Shown here: one piece after another, positions 1 to 6,567 of the stretch
Layout: every line of letters starts with the position of its first letter
Position numbering within the stretch: position 1 is the stretch's first letter
Assembly (NCBI GenBank): GCA_023429365.1
Contig: JAEYVW010000501.1
Coordinates: 1 to 6,567, forward strand
Direction: 5' to 3'
From: Bacteroidota bacterium
GTDB lineage: Bacteria > Bacteroidota > Bacteroidia > Chitinophagales > Chitinophagaceae
DNA length: 6,567 nt
Program-made: the position numbers and the translations under genes
Notes under the pieces: model-generated
Database searches by the model: none
The model's input: the letters and a program-made list of their open reading frames with translations, nothing else
Told to the model about the DNA's origin: nothing

Positions 1-1157
1 ACTCACTGAAGTCTGGACGCGATCAGTTGCCTGCGCATATAAAAACACAGGTGCATGCTATTGCAGACCCCGTTTCGGATCCCAGGGATAAGATCGCGAG
101 ACTTTATGAATACATGCAGAAGAATACCAGGTACATCAGTATTCAACTCGGTATCGGAGGCTGGCAGCCATTTCCGGCAAGCGATGTCGCCGCAAATGGA
201 TATGGAGATTGCAAGGCGCTTACAAATTATATGTACAGTATGTTACAGGAAGTGGGTATCAGGTCATACTACGCACTCATACGCGCCGGTAGAAACGCCA
301 ACTACATTACAGAGGATTTTCCGTCGCAACAATTTAATCACGTCATCCTTTGTGTACCGGTTTCTGCGAAGGATACCGTTTGGCTGGAATGCACCAGCCA
401 GACCATGCCTTCGGGCTACCTCGGCGACTTTACATCCGACAGGCCAGCATTACTGGTTGATGAGAACGGAGGAAAAATGGTCAGAACACCAAGGTATTCG
501 ATGGAGGAAAATTTACAGTCCAGGATGATCTCCGCAATCCTGGAAGCCAATGGTACTTTAAAAGTCAAAGCAAATAATCGTTATCACGGGTTGCAACAGG
601 ACGACATTCATGATATGATCCATGGTTTGTCACGGGAGAAAGTAAAAGAATACCTGCATGAGCAGCTGAATTTTCCCACTTACGATGTCAACTCATTTGA
701 CTACAAAGAACAAAAATCTGCCATTCCCTTTATCCGCGAAACACTCGATATCACAGTAAGCAACTATGCTACCATTACAGGTAAAAGATTATTCATCCAT
801 CCAAATGTAATGACAAAATCGGGCAGCAAACTAAGCCCCGATTCCACACGTAAGTATGATATTCAACTATATTTTGAATACAAAGATGTCGATACTGTAG
901 AGATTGAATTGCCAGCCGGATATACACCGGAAACAATTCCTAAAGATGTTGCTATCAAGAGCCAGTTTGGTACTTATGAGGCTTCGATCAGGTTTCGTGA
1001 CAATAAGCTTTATTATTATCGCTCATTTGAACACAAAAGCGGTCGTTTCCCCGCAAAAGACTATGCCGACCTGGTTGAATTTTCAAATGCGGTGCATAAA
1101 GCCGACCGCAACCGGGTGGTACTGGTGAAGGAAGAAACGGAGAAAAAAGCCTTCTAA
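1..1157 (+). CDS. Transglutaminase-like domain protein of DUF3857 type (C-terminal part, 5' end outside window)
   Basis: The frame is open to the left edge with no stop. The first possible start inside the window is TTG at 27, but coding evidently continues upstream, so about 385 C-terminal residues are seen. Numbering from that TTG, the transglutaminase core has a Cys in NGYGDCKALT (C62) and a His in QQFNHVILCV (H105). The third position is an acidic residue in VWLECTSQ (E121), where many relatives have Asp. This is followed by the typical PSGYLGDFT stretch. Residues from about 170 to the end form a beta-rich C-terminal domain, ending in a segment with the KADRNRVVLVKEE pattern typical of Bacteroidota DUF3857/transglutaminase proteins. 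Family members are usually about 640-670 residues, with a signal peptide and an N-terminal DUF3857 domain, so roughly the first 40% is missing here. They are thought to be exported; their substrate and reaction (crosslinking, proteolysis or deamidation) are generally unknown. The gene converges with the hydrolase at 1176. Confidence 0.88.
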   Translation, partial: SLKSGRDQLPAHIKTQVHAIADPVSDPRDKIARLYEYMQKNTRYISIQLGIGGWQPFPASDVAANGYGDCKALTNYMYSMLQEVGIRSYYALIRAGRNANYITEDFPSQQFNHVILCVPVSAKDTVWLECTSQTMPSGYLGDFTSDRPALLVDENGGKMVRTPRYSMEENLQSRMISAILEANGTLKVKANNRYHGLQQDDIHDMIHGLSREKVKEYLHEQLNFPTYDVNSFDYKEQKSAIPFIRETLDITVSNYATITGKRLFIHPNVMTKSGSKLSPDSTRKYDIQLYFEYKDVDTVEIELPAGYTPETIPKDVAIKSQFGTYEASIRFRDNKLYYYRSFEHKSGRFPAKDYADLVEFSNAVHKADRNRVVLVKEETEKKAF

Positions 1158-1175
1158 GCGAATTAGTAGCTGTTT

Positions 1176-2222
1176 CTAACGACAGGGAAATTGCTGGTCC
1201 ACAACAGATTTCATTTCCAGGTGAACGCCGGCGCGTTCTTCACCCAACAGGTTTTTTACAAACACCAGGTAGGCATATCCCCTGCAAAAATCGATCATGG
1301 GCCAGGTGCCAAATAAACCCGGGCTTGCCAGGGCGGTGGCCTTGTTATCTTTTTCCTCCAACACCCAGCTGCCGAGGGCATAGTTGAAACCTGCGGCGGA
1401 CTTAGGTGCATATTTGATTTGATCCTGCCGGGTGTGGATTTTCATTAACTCCTCTATAGACGACTCGCTTAAAATTTGCTGGCCGTTAAATTTGCCCTTA
1501 TTTATGAGCATAACCAGGAACTTCATGTAATCATCTGCTGTGGAAGTTGCGCCCCCCGACGGGTTGATAGGTCCTGCATCGAGGTTTGTAAAACTTGATT
1601 TACGCATACCCATGGGATTAAACAATTTTTGTTTAATCAGCACATCAAATTTCTTCTTGCCTATAACTTCCAGCACACGGCCGGCAATATTGATTCCCGT
1701 GCCACCATACCAAAAGTCGGTCCCTGGATTGGTCCTGATCTCCTTGCGTGCAAATGAATTTACTTCCTCTTCGAGTGAAGAGAACTTAGACCTTTGAACC
1801 AGCCTTTTTAGAAGCCGGGCTTCTTCTTCAATTCCCGTGGTGTGAGACAGGCAGTGACGGAGCGTGATATAATTTTTACCATAGCGTTCGAATTCAGGAA
1901 GCCAGCGGCTAATTCTGTCGTCGAGTGAAACAAGTCCTTCATCGACAAACCTCATCACCAGAGCCGCAGTCAGCCATTTACTGCAACTGGCAATAGGCGC
2001 ACTGGTTTTACTGTTGAAAGTGCCCAGCTCCTTTTTATAAACGAGGGTATCATCTTTTTTCCAGATCATCACCGCAAAATCATTTCCCAGGATTTTCTTT
2101 CTGGCTTCAATTTCGCTGTCCAATGCAGAGAAATCGGGTTGTGCAATTGCAGTCTGCAATATTAGCAGGAAACTGGCCATCAGACTGCTTTTCAGGCAGT
2201 TTTGAATTAGTTTGTATGACAT
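1176..2222 (-). CDS. Exported serine hydrolase, beta-lactamase / penicillin-binding-protein-like (class C fold)
   Basis: This is a complete 348-residue protein. It starts at ATG (complement of 2220-2222) and ends in TAG (complement of 1176-1178). Residues 1-27 look like a Sec signal peptide (Lys at 4 and 11, hydrophobic 14-25, probable cleavage after AIA-27). There is no lipobox, so a soluble periplasmic protein is expected. The SxxK active-site motif is SCSK at 79-82 (S79 nucleophile, K82 base) in the context PIASCSKWLTAALV. LSHTTG (125-130) is the usual conserved stretch after it. The second motif position is YGG at 172-174 instead of YSN, followed by a GRVLE-type helix. The third motif (KTG/HxG in relatives) is probably SPG at 300-302 within SPGLFGTWPMID. 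Such proteins include esterases, D-aminopeptidases, carboxypeptidases and true AmpC enzymes. The motif variants argue against calling this a resistance beta-lactamase; the substrate is unknown. It is divergent from clpB and convergent with the upstream transglutaminase gene. Confidence 0.9.
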   Translation of the reverse strand: MSYKLIQNCLKSSLMASFLLILQTAIAQPDFSALDSEIEARKKILGNDFAVMIWKKDDTLVYKKELGTFNSKTSAPIASCSKWLTAALVMRFVDEGLVSLDDRISRWLPEFERYGKNYITLRHCLSHTTGIEEEARLLKRLVQRSKFSSLEEEVNSFARKEIRTNPGTDFWYGGTGINIAGRVLEVIGKKKFDVLIKQKLFNPMGMRKSSFTNLDAGPINPSGGATSTADDYMKFLVMLINKGKFNGQQILSESSIEELMKIHTRQDQIKYAPKSAAGFNYALGSWVLEEKDNKATALASPGLFGTWPMIDFCRGYAYLVFVKNLLGEERAGVHLEMKSVVDQQFPCR

Positions 2223-2287
2223 TGTTACGGGTGATTTTGGCTTGGATTATGATTTGTGAACTTCAATTAAACTATCGTATTAATTAT
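2223..2287. promoter_or_regulatory. Divergent upstream region shared by the serine hydrolase and clpB
   Basis: These 65 AT-rich bases separate the two divergent start codons, so promoters for both genes should lie here or just inside the neighbouring coding sequence. On the + strand, TATGATTTG at 2248-2256 resembles the Bacteroidota -7 element (TAnnTTTG) with one extra base. The nearest suitable upstream TTG (2222-2224) is 23 bases away, slightly long, so this is only a weak candidate. I find no clean match for the - strand gene. There is no CIRCE element (TTAGCACTC / GAGTGCTAA) that would indicate HrcA control of clpB. Neither start codon has a Shine-Dalgarno sequence, as is usual in this phylum. 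Confidence 0.35.
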
Positions 2288-4915
2288 ATGAACTTAGGAA
2301 ATTTTACCATAAAAGCGGCGGAAGCCTTTCAGCAGGCGCAGCAGCTCGCATTTAATGCGGGCAACCCAAATATTGAGACGGAGCATATCTTAAAAGCGTT
2401 GCTGGAACAACAGGATTCACCCGTTGAATACCTGTTAAAGAAGAATAACGTAACGCTTAACCTGCTTGACACAAAGCTGGATGAAATGATCGCCCGTTTA
2501 CCAAAGGCCTCGGGCGAGCCTGCACAGCAGATCAGCCGGGAGGCAAATAATGTAATCCTGCGCGCCGGTGCATCCCTGAAACAATTTAACGACGAATTTA
2601 TTACACCCGAACACCTGGTACTAGCTATCGTAGGCGGGAATGACAATACCGCCAAATTGCTGAAAGATGCCGGGCTTACCGAAAAGGGGCTGGTGACCGC
2701 AATAAAGGAATTAAGGAAAGGCGATACGGTTACTTCTCAAACACAGTCGCAGGAATTTAATGCGCTGAACAAATACGCGAAAAACCTGAACGAGATGGCG
2801 CGTCAGGGTAAACTTGATCCGGTGATCGGCCGCGACGAGGAGATCCGAAGAACATTGCATATTCTTTCACGTCGCACCAAGAATAATCCCATCCTGGTAG
2901 GTGAACCTGGTGTGGGTAAAACAGCCATCGCCGAGGGTATTGCCCACCGGATCGTGAATGGAGATGTGCCGGAAAACCTGAAATCAAAAACGATCTATGC
3001 ACTCGATATGGGATTGCTTATCGCCGGTGCGAAATATAAAGGTGAATTTGAAGAACGTTTAAAAGCGGTCATTAAAGAAGTATCGGGCAGTGATGGCGAG
3101 ATCATCCTATTTATCGACGAGATCCACACCCTGGTAGGTGCTGGTGGTGGCGAAGGAGCTATGGACGCTGCCAACATCCTGAAGCCAGCCCTGGCAAGGG
3201 GTGAACTCAGGGCTGTAGGTGCAACGACGTTGAATGAATACCAGAAATTTTTTGAAAAAGACAAAGCGCTCGAAAGAAGGTTTCAGAAGATCATGATCGA
3301 TGAACCAGACCTGGAAGACGCGATCTCGATATTGCGTGGACTGAAGGATCGTTATGAAACCCACCACCATGTTCGTATCAAAGACGAAGCGATCATTGCA
3401 GCGGTAGAATTGTCGAGCCGTTATATAACGGATCGTTTCCTGCCCGACAAGGCCATCGACCTGATCGATGAAAGTGCGGCTAAACTTCGCCTGGAAATGA
3501 ATTCCATGCCAGAAGAGCTGGACCGCCTGGAAAGGCAGATACGCCAGTTGGAAATTGAAAGAGAAGCAATCAAACGGGAAAATGACGAAGCCAAGTTGAA
3601 AGAGCTGAATACAAGCATTGCGAACCTGGCAGTGGAGCGCGACACTTTTAAGGCGAAATGGCAGGAAGAAAAAGAGATCGTTGAAAAGGTTCAGGACGCA
3701 AAGGCAAAAGTGGAGCAGTTGAAACTGGAGGCCGAGCAGGCAGAACGCAATGGCGACTATGGAAAAGTAGCGGAGATCCGTTATGGTAAAATAAAAGAAC
3801 AGGAGACGCTCATCAATGAGTACTCCCAGCAGCTAAATGCCATTAGTGAGAATACCCGGATCATGAAGGAAGAAGTGGATGCGGAAGATATTGCCGAAAG
3901 CATTGCCAAGGCTACTGGTATCCCGGTTGCTAAGATGATGCAGAGCGATAAGGAAAAATTGCTACATCTTGAAGATCACCTGCATGAAAGGGTGGTGGGA
4001 CAGGATGAAGCGATCACTGCCGTAGCTGACGCCATTCGAAGAAGCCGGGCCGGTCTGCACGATCCGAGGAAACCAATTGGTTCATTTATATTTCTTGGTA
4101 CTACAGGTGTAGGTAAGACCGAGCTTGCAAAAGCGTTGGCCGACTACCTGTTCGACGACGAGAGCATGATGACCCGGATCGACATGAGTGAATACCAGGA
4201 GAAACATACTGTGTCGAGACTGGTTGGTGCGCCTCCGGGATATGTAGGTTACGATGAAGGCGGCCAGCTTACCGAAGCCGTAAGACGCAAACCTTATAGC
4301 GTAGTATTGCTCGACGAGATAGAAAAAGCGCATCCCGACGTCTGGAACGTTATGTTGCAGGTATTGGATGACGGTCGCCTGACTGATAATAAAGGCCGAA
4401 CCGTGAATTTCAAGAACACCATCATCATCATGACCAGCAATATCGGAAGTCACCTGATCCAGGATGCTTTTGATAATATTACTGAGGCCGATGTGGAACA
4501 GGCAACCGGAAAGGCAAAAACTGAAGTGATGAATTTGCTCAGGCAGACCATTCGTCCTGAATTTTTGAACAGGGTAGATGAGATCATCATGTTCCAGCCA
4601 CTGATGAAAAAAGAAATACGTTCGATTGTAAATATTCAACTAAATAGTCTCAAAAATCTGTTGGCCGAAAATGGGATCAATATTCAGTTTACCGATTATG
4701 CACTTGATTTCCTCGCCGAGCAGGGATTTGATCCGCAGTTTGGTGCACGACCGCTGAAAAGGGTAATACAGAAAGAGATCGTAAACCCCATGAGTAAGCG
4801 GATACTCGCGGGTGATATTGATAAAAGCCACCCGGTGCTGGTCGACGTATTTGATAATACTGTTGTGTTTAGGAATGAAGTTCCACAAATGGAAAGTAGC
4901 GCTAAGGGCAAGTGA
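2288..4915 (+). CDS. clpB: ClpB, ATP-dependent protein disaggregase (Hsp100)
   Basis: ClpB is a cytoplasmic hexameric AAA+ chaperone that threads aggregated proteins through its pore with DnaK/DnaJ/GrpE. The start chosen is ATG 2288, giving 875 residues beginning [14 protein letters not shown], the expected ClpB N-terminus; the open frame extends back to 2123, but that stretch only overlaps the hydrolase. An N-terminal Clp repeat domain occupies about 1-145. AAA-1 has Walker A GEPGVGKT (205-212), pore loop KYKG (249-252), Walker B ILFIDE (273-278) and Arg-finger pair R330/R331. A long charged coiled-coil middle domain (about 405-530) marks ClpB rather than ClpA or ClpC. AAA-2 has Walker A GTTGVGKT (604-611), pore loop GYVGY (651-655), Walker B VVLLDE (672-677), sensor-1 TSN (716-718), Arg finger R762 and sensor-2 GARPLKR (819-825). 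No ClpP-binding IGL/IGF loop is seen, consistent with refolding rather than proteolysis. All motifs are intact. It is probably monocistronic, with a terminator following. Confidence 0.98.
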   Translation: MNLGNFTIKAAEAFQQAQQLAFNAGNPNIETEHILKALLEQQDSPVEYLLKKNNVTLNLLDTKLDEMIARLPKASGEPAQQISREANNVILRAGASLKQFNDEFITPEHLVLAIVGGNDNTAKLLKDAGLTEKGLVTAIKELRKGDTVTSQTQSQEFNALNKYAKNLNEMARQGKLDPVIGRDEEIRRTLHILSRRTKNNPILVGEPGVGKTAIAEGIAHRIVNGDVPENLKSKTIYALDMGLLIAGAKYKGEFEERLKAVIKEVSGSDGEIILFIDEIHTLVGAGGGEGAMDAANILKPALARGELRAVGATTLNEYQKFFEKDKALERRFQKIMIDEPDLEDAISILRGLKDRYETHHHVRIKDEAIIAAVELSSRYITDRFLPDKAIDLIDESAAKLRLEMNSMPEELDRLERQIRQLEIEREAIKRENDEAKLKELNTSIANLAVERDTFKAKWQEEKEIVEKVQDAKAKVEQLKLEAEQAERNGDYGKVAEIRYGKIKEQETLINEYSQQLNAISENTRIMKEEVDAEDIAESIAKATGIPVAKMMQSDKEKLLHLEDHLHERVVGQDEAITAVADAIRRSRAGLHDPRKPIGSFIFLGTTGVGKTELAKALADYLFDDESMMTRIDMSEYQEKHTVSRLVGAPPGYVGYDEGGQLTEAVRRKPYSVVLLDEIEKAHPDVWNVMLQVLDDGRLTDNKGRTVNFKNTIIIMTSNIGSHLIQDAFDNITEADVEQATGKAKTEVMNLLRQTIRPEFLNRVDEIIMFQPLMKKEIRSIVNIQLNSLKNLLAENGINIQFTDYALDFLAEQGFDPQFGARPLKRVIQKEIVNPMSKRILAGDIDKSHPVLVDVFDNTVVFRNEVPQMESSAKGK

Positions 4916-4929
4916 GCAGGGTGGTAATA

Positions 4930-5018
4930 GGGGATTAGGAATTTGGGATGTTTGCATTACCTGGAGTCGCAAAGCGACGTGGGTAAGGATTTCCCTGGTT
5001 CCTGGTCCCCGTTTTTTT
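4930..5018 (+). terminator. Branched (hairpin-within-hairpin) intrinsic terminator downstream of clpB
   Basis: The outer arms are GGGGATTAGGAATTTGGG (4930-4947) and CCCTGGTTCCTGGTCCCC (4993-5010). As + strand RNA, 17 of 18 positions pair: 13 Watson-Crick, 4 G-U, and one U-U mismatch at 4944/4996. The far arm is followed by G and then seven T's (5012-5018). A second stem sits inside the loop: TTACC (4957-4961) with GGTAA (4982-4986), and within it GTCGC (4966-4970) with GCGAC (4974-4978) closing an AAA loop. It begins 15 bases after the clpB stop. As a long stem plus U-tract it should end clpB transcripts. Because the G-U pairs become A-C mismatches on the other strand, it should act only in the + direction. 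It might instead be a copy of an interspersed repeat; that cannot be decided from one copy. Confidence 0.72.
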
Positions 5019-5168
5019 AGTCCTTAATTTTGCAGGTTTTACGAGGTAAATTTCTTTTTTCCCGTGACTTTATCGTTTTCGTTGTGGTCTTAAAAAGGCG
5101 GCACACTTTTTTCATTATTTTTACGTTACAGGGAAATAATAGTCATTATACCTTATCAAAACAAAATT
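5019..5168 (+). promoter_or_regulatory. AT-rich leader/promoter region of the membrane-anchored protein gene
   Basis: These 150 bases separate the clpB terminator from the next start codon and hold no credible gene. Because a terminator precedes it, the downstream gene needs its own promoter here. TATTTTTA at 5116-5123 matches seven of eight positions of the Bacteroidota -7 element TAnnTTTG, but the only nearby TTG (5082-5084) is about 31 bases upstream, longer than the usual spacing, so the promoter is not firmly placed. TTTCCCGTGAC (5058-5068) can pair with GTTACaGGGAAA (5125-5136), giving 11 pairs with one bulged A and one G-U. That would close a long-range stem ending about 32 bases before the ATG. 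The sequence before the start, ACAAAATT, has no Shine-Dalgarno motif. Confidence 0.35.
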
Positions 5169-6257
5169 ATGAGCTATCCAGTATCTTCCTCCGAAACAAC
5201 CGGTCGGTCATATATACGCTATCTTCTCCTGAGCTTATTGCTAATATTGATCTTTGCCATCGCATTCGGTGGCTATAAGATCGTGTTCAGTGATTCAACT
5301 TCAGGAGCCAATGCCGCCACACCCTCGGGGATGGTTTCTGCTACCGAAGAAAATAAAAAGGAGTCTTTACCTGAACCGAGGATGACCGACGAGGAATACC
5401 AGCGTCTGATGACCCACATCGTAAATGGTGATTCTTCGGGTAAATGGCCGGTAAAAACACCGCTGCCTTTGGAAGGATCCACATTTCCTTCTAAAAGAGT
5501 GATCGCGTTTTACGGTAATCTTTACTCAAAGCAAATGGGTATCCTGGGTGAACTTCCCCGTAAGGAAATGCTGGCCAAACTGCAACAGGAAGTTGCCAAC
5601 TGGCAGAAAGCCGATTCTATGCTGGAGGTAATTCCCGCGCTTCATTATATTGGCGTCACCGCCCAGATAGAACCCGGTAAAGGCAAGAAGTACAGGTTGC
5701 GCATGCCGTTTCACCAGATTGATTCTGTATTGAGTATGGCAAGGGAAATAAACGCCCTGGTTTTTGTAGATATTCAGGTTGGACATAGCACGTTGCAGGA
5801 AGAAGTGCCACAGCTTGAGAAATATTTGAAAATGCCCAATGTGCACCTCGGCATCGACCCGGAGTTTTCCATGAAAACCGGTCATGCACCAGGCAAGGTG
5901 GTTGGAAGTTTTGACGCGGCTGATATTAACTATACTATGGATTACCTGGCCAAACTGGTTAAGGAAAATAATCTTCCCCCCAAGATCCTGGTCGTGCACA
6001 GGTTTACACAAAACGGGGTAACAAACTACAAGCAGATAAAGACCAGGCCGGAAGTACAATTTGTTATGGATATGGATGGTTGGGGACACCCGCCACTTAA
6101 GATTGGTACCTACAAGCACTTTATTCACAAGGAGCCGGTTGAATACACAGGTTTCAAAGTGTTTTATAAAAATGATACAAAGAAGAATGGCCGCCTGCTT
6201 ACGCCTAAAGAAATACTGGCTTTAAAACCAATGCCGGTTTATATACAATACCAGTAG
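5169..6257 (+). CDS. Membrane-anchored protein of unknown function, probable extracytoplasmic barrel-like domain
   Basis: This is a complete 362-residue protein (ATG 5169, stop TAG 6255-6257). Residues 1-17 are polar with basic R13 and R17. Residues 18-34 are strongly hydrophobic (LLLSLLLILIFAIAF core), giving an uncleaved anchor or signal sequence with the rest outside the inner membrane. Residues 41-75 look like a flexible Ser/Ala/Glu-rich linker. The folded part (about 107-362) has alternating strand and helix segments with short motifs at strand ends: FYGNLYSKQMGILGE (114-128), FVDIQVGHS (199-207), LGIDPEFSM (227-235), PGKVVGSFDAADIN (241-254), ILVVHRFTQNG (273-283) and VMDMDGWGHP (299-308). 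A TIM-barrel-like fold with D201, D230, E232, D301 and D303 lining a pocket is an inference. From memory, similar motif orders occur in uncharacterised, often lipoprotein-annotated actinobacterial proteins. No enzymatic activity is assigned; a glycosidase-like role is only a guess. The gene appears monocistronic, lying between two terminators. Confidence 0.85.
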   Translation: MSYPVSSSETTGRSYIRYLLLSLLLILIFAIAFGGYKIVFSDSTSGANAATPSGMVSATEENKKESLPEPRMTDEEYQRLMTHIVNGDSSGKWPVKTPLPLEGSTFPSKRVIAFYGNLYSKQMGILGELPRKEMLAKLQQEVANWQKADSMLEVIPALHYIGVTAQIEPGKGKKYRLRMPFHQIDSVLSMAREINALVFVDIQVGHSTLQEEVPQLEKYLKMPNVHLGIDPEFSMKTGHAPGKVVGSFDAADINYTMDYLAKLVKENNLPPKILVVHRFTQNGVTNYKQIKTRPEVQFVMDMDGWGHPPLKIGTYKHFIHKEPVEYTGFKVFYKNDTKKNGRLLTPKEILALKPMPVYIQYQ

Positions 6258-6277
6258 TCGATTATATAAAATATTGG

Positions 6278-6317
6278 AAAGCAGTATGGGATTTTATTCC
6301 CGTGCTGCTTTTTTTTT
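6278..6317 (+). terminator. Intrinsic terminator of the membrane-anchored protein gene
   Basis: The arms AAAGCAGTATGGGA (6278-6291) and TCCCGTGCTGCTTT (6298-6311) form a 14-pair stem with two G-U pairs and a six-base loop. The stem runs straight into a tract of nine T's (6309-6317). It starts 21 bases after the stop codon at 6257. This is the classical Rho-independent layout and is oriented for the + strand. Confidence 0.88.
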
Positions 6318-6318
6318 A

Positions 6319-6429
6319 TGGATACTGGATGCTGGATGCTGGATACTGGATGCTGGATACTGGATGCTGGATATTGGATACTGGTGCTGGATGCTGGATG
6401 CTGGATAATTGATACTGGAAATTGGATTG
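6319..6429. repeat. Heptanucleotide tandem repeat array, consensus TGGATRC, about 16 units
   Basis: Consecutive 7-base units start at 6319. The first nine read TGGATAC, TGGATGC, TGGATGC, TGGATAC, TGGATGC, TGGATAC, TGGATGC, TGGATAT and TGGATAC. Unit 10 (6382-6387) is TGGTGC, missing one A. Units 11 and 12 (6388-6401) are TGGATGC. Units 13-16 (6402-6429) decay: TGGATAA, TTGATAC, TGGAAAT, TGGATTG. The array starts one base after the T-tract of the preceding terminator. It is not a CRISPR, since there are no spacers. Arrays like this are usually noncoding and prone to copy-number change by slippage. The opposite strand reads as a repetitive Ser-Ser-Ile-Gln-x-Pro peptide, but this follows from the 7-base period and is not evidence of a gene. 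Confidence 0.93.
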
Positions 6430-6567
6430 AAAAATTTCAGGGTAGGGGTCGTATTTTCTTGGGTTTGATGTTCAAAATGGAGGGTAAATTCCCGTGAAGG
6501 AGCTATTATTTTGCCGGAATTTGGAGGAATATAATCCGGTGGCATATTTTTTTCACCAATTTTGGAG
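6430..6567. other. Non-coding tail of the window with a weak hairpin and T-tract
   Basis: I see no credible gene in these 138 bases. CCGGA (6514-6518) and TCCGG (6535-6539) form a short inverted repeat, flanked by TGCC (6512-6515) and GGCA (6541-6544). Seven T's follow at 6547-6553, giving a weak terminator-like shape on the + strand. The two stems share bases and cannot both form fully. The window ends in TTTTGGAG, which could be upstream sequence of a gene beyond the edge, but no start codon is visible. Confidence 0.3.

Noticed and set aside
1158..1175. Bidirectional terminator between the convergent genes
   Set aside because: The 18-base gap and its flanks hold only three- to four-base inverted repeats and no stem followed by a T-tract in either direction.
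2123..2287. 55-residue N-terminal extension of the clpB open frame
   Set aside because: It overlaps the signal-peptide end of the opposite-strand hydrolase and bears no resemblance to a Clp N-domain. The ATG at 2288 gives the standard ClpB N-terminus and length.
4082..4639. 185-codon open frame on the - strand inside clpB
   Set aside because: It lies entirely opposite the AAA-2 module of ClpB, where the + strand coding is unambiguous. It is a shadow frame.
4640..4972. Open frame of 110 codons on the - strand at the 3' end of clpB
   Set aside because: It is antisense to the conserved ClpB C-terminal domain and runs through the terminator arms, with no domain signal. It is a shadow frame.
5030..5278. 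82-codon + strand open frame in the leader before the membrane-anchored protein
   Set aside because: It overlaps the first 110 bases of the real gene in another frame, and its composition is that of translated AT-rich non-coding DNA.
5526..6128. 200-codon open frame on the - strand
   Set aside because: It is antisense to the motif-rich part of the 362-residue protein, with a His/Tyr/Leu-rich composition typical of a shadow frame.
6319..6429. Possible CRISPR array
   Set aside because: The units are 7 bases long and directly adjacent, with no spacers and no cas genes nearby.
6523..6527. GGAGG as a ribosome-binding site for a downstream gene
   Set aside because: No start codon follows at a suitable distance, and the neighbouring genes do not use Shine-Dalgarno sequences.
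6294..6545. Small 83-residue open frame on the - strand with SSIQxPA repeats
   Set aside because: Its repetitive part is only the translation of the heptamer array, and it ends within the terminator of the previous gene. There is no recognisable domain or start context.

Overview
The window looks like chromosomal sequence from a Bacteroidota bacterium, most likely a Chitinophagaceae-type genome (inference). The signs are a transglutaminase-like protein with the family features seen in DUF3857 proteins of this phylum, start codons preceded by AT-rich sequence without a Shine-Dalgarno motif, moderate GC content, and a ClpB of Bacteroidota type and length. I see no phage, transposon, CRISPR or defence genes.

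Layout from left to right. (1) The 3' part of a secreted-type transglutaminase-like protein enters from the left edge on the + strand and stops at 1157. (2) A serine beta-lactamase-like hydrolase with a signal peptide lies on the - strand (1176-2222), convergent with gene 1 and only 18 bases away. (3) A complete ClpB disaggregase runs on the + strand (2288-4915), divergent from the hydrolase across a 65-base shared upstream region. (4) A branched hairpin followed by seven T's, a strong candidate terminator for clpB, begins 15 bases past the clpB stop (4930-5018). An AT-rich leader of about 150 bases follows. (5) A membrane-anchored protein of unknown function is encoded at 5169-6257. It has several well-defined conserved-looking acidic/aromatic motifs. 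(6) A textbook intrinsic terminator (6278-6317) is followed immediately by about 16 copies of a degenerate 7-base repeat, TGGATRC (6319-6429), then about 140 bases with no recognisable gene.

The genes do not form an obvious pathway. Each of the three complete genes appears to be its own transcription unit, bounded by convergent or divergent arrangement and by two separate terminators. ClpB is a cytoplasmic housekeeping stress chaperone. The other three products are predicted to act at or beyond the inner membrane. The points most worth following up are the uncharacterised membrane-anchored protein, the branched terminator whose pairing works only as + strand RNA, and the heptamer array abutting a terminator. 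I do not see convincing evidence of a previously undescribed multi-gene system.
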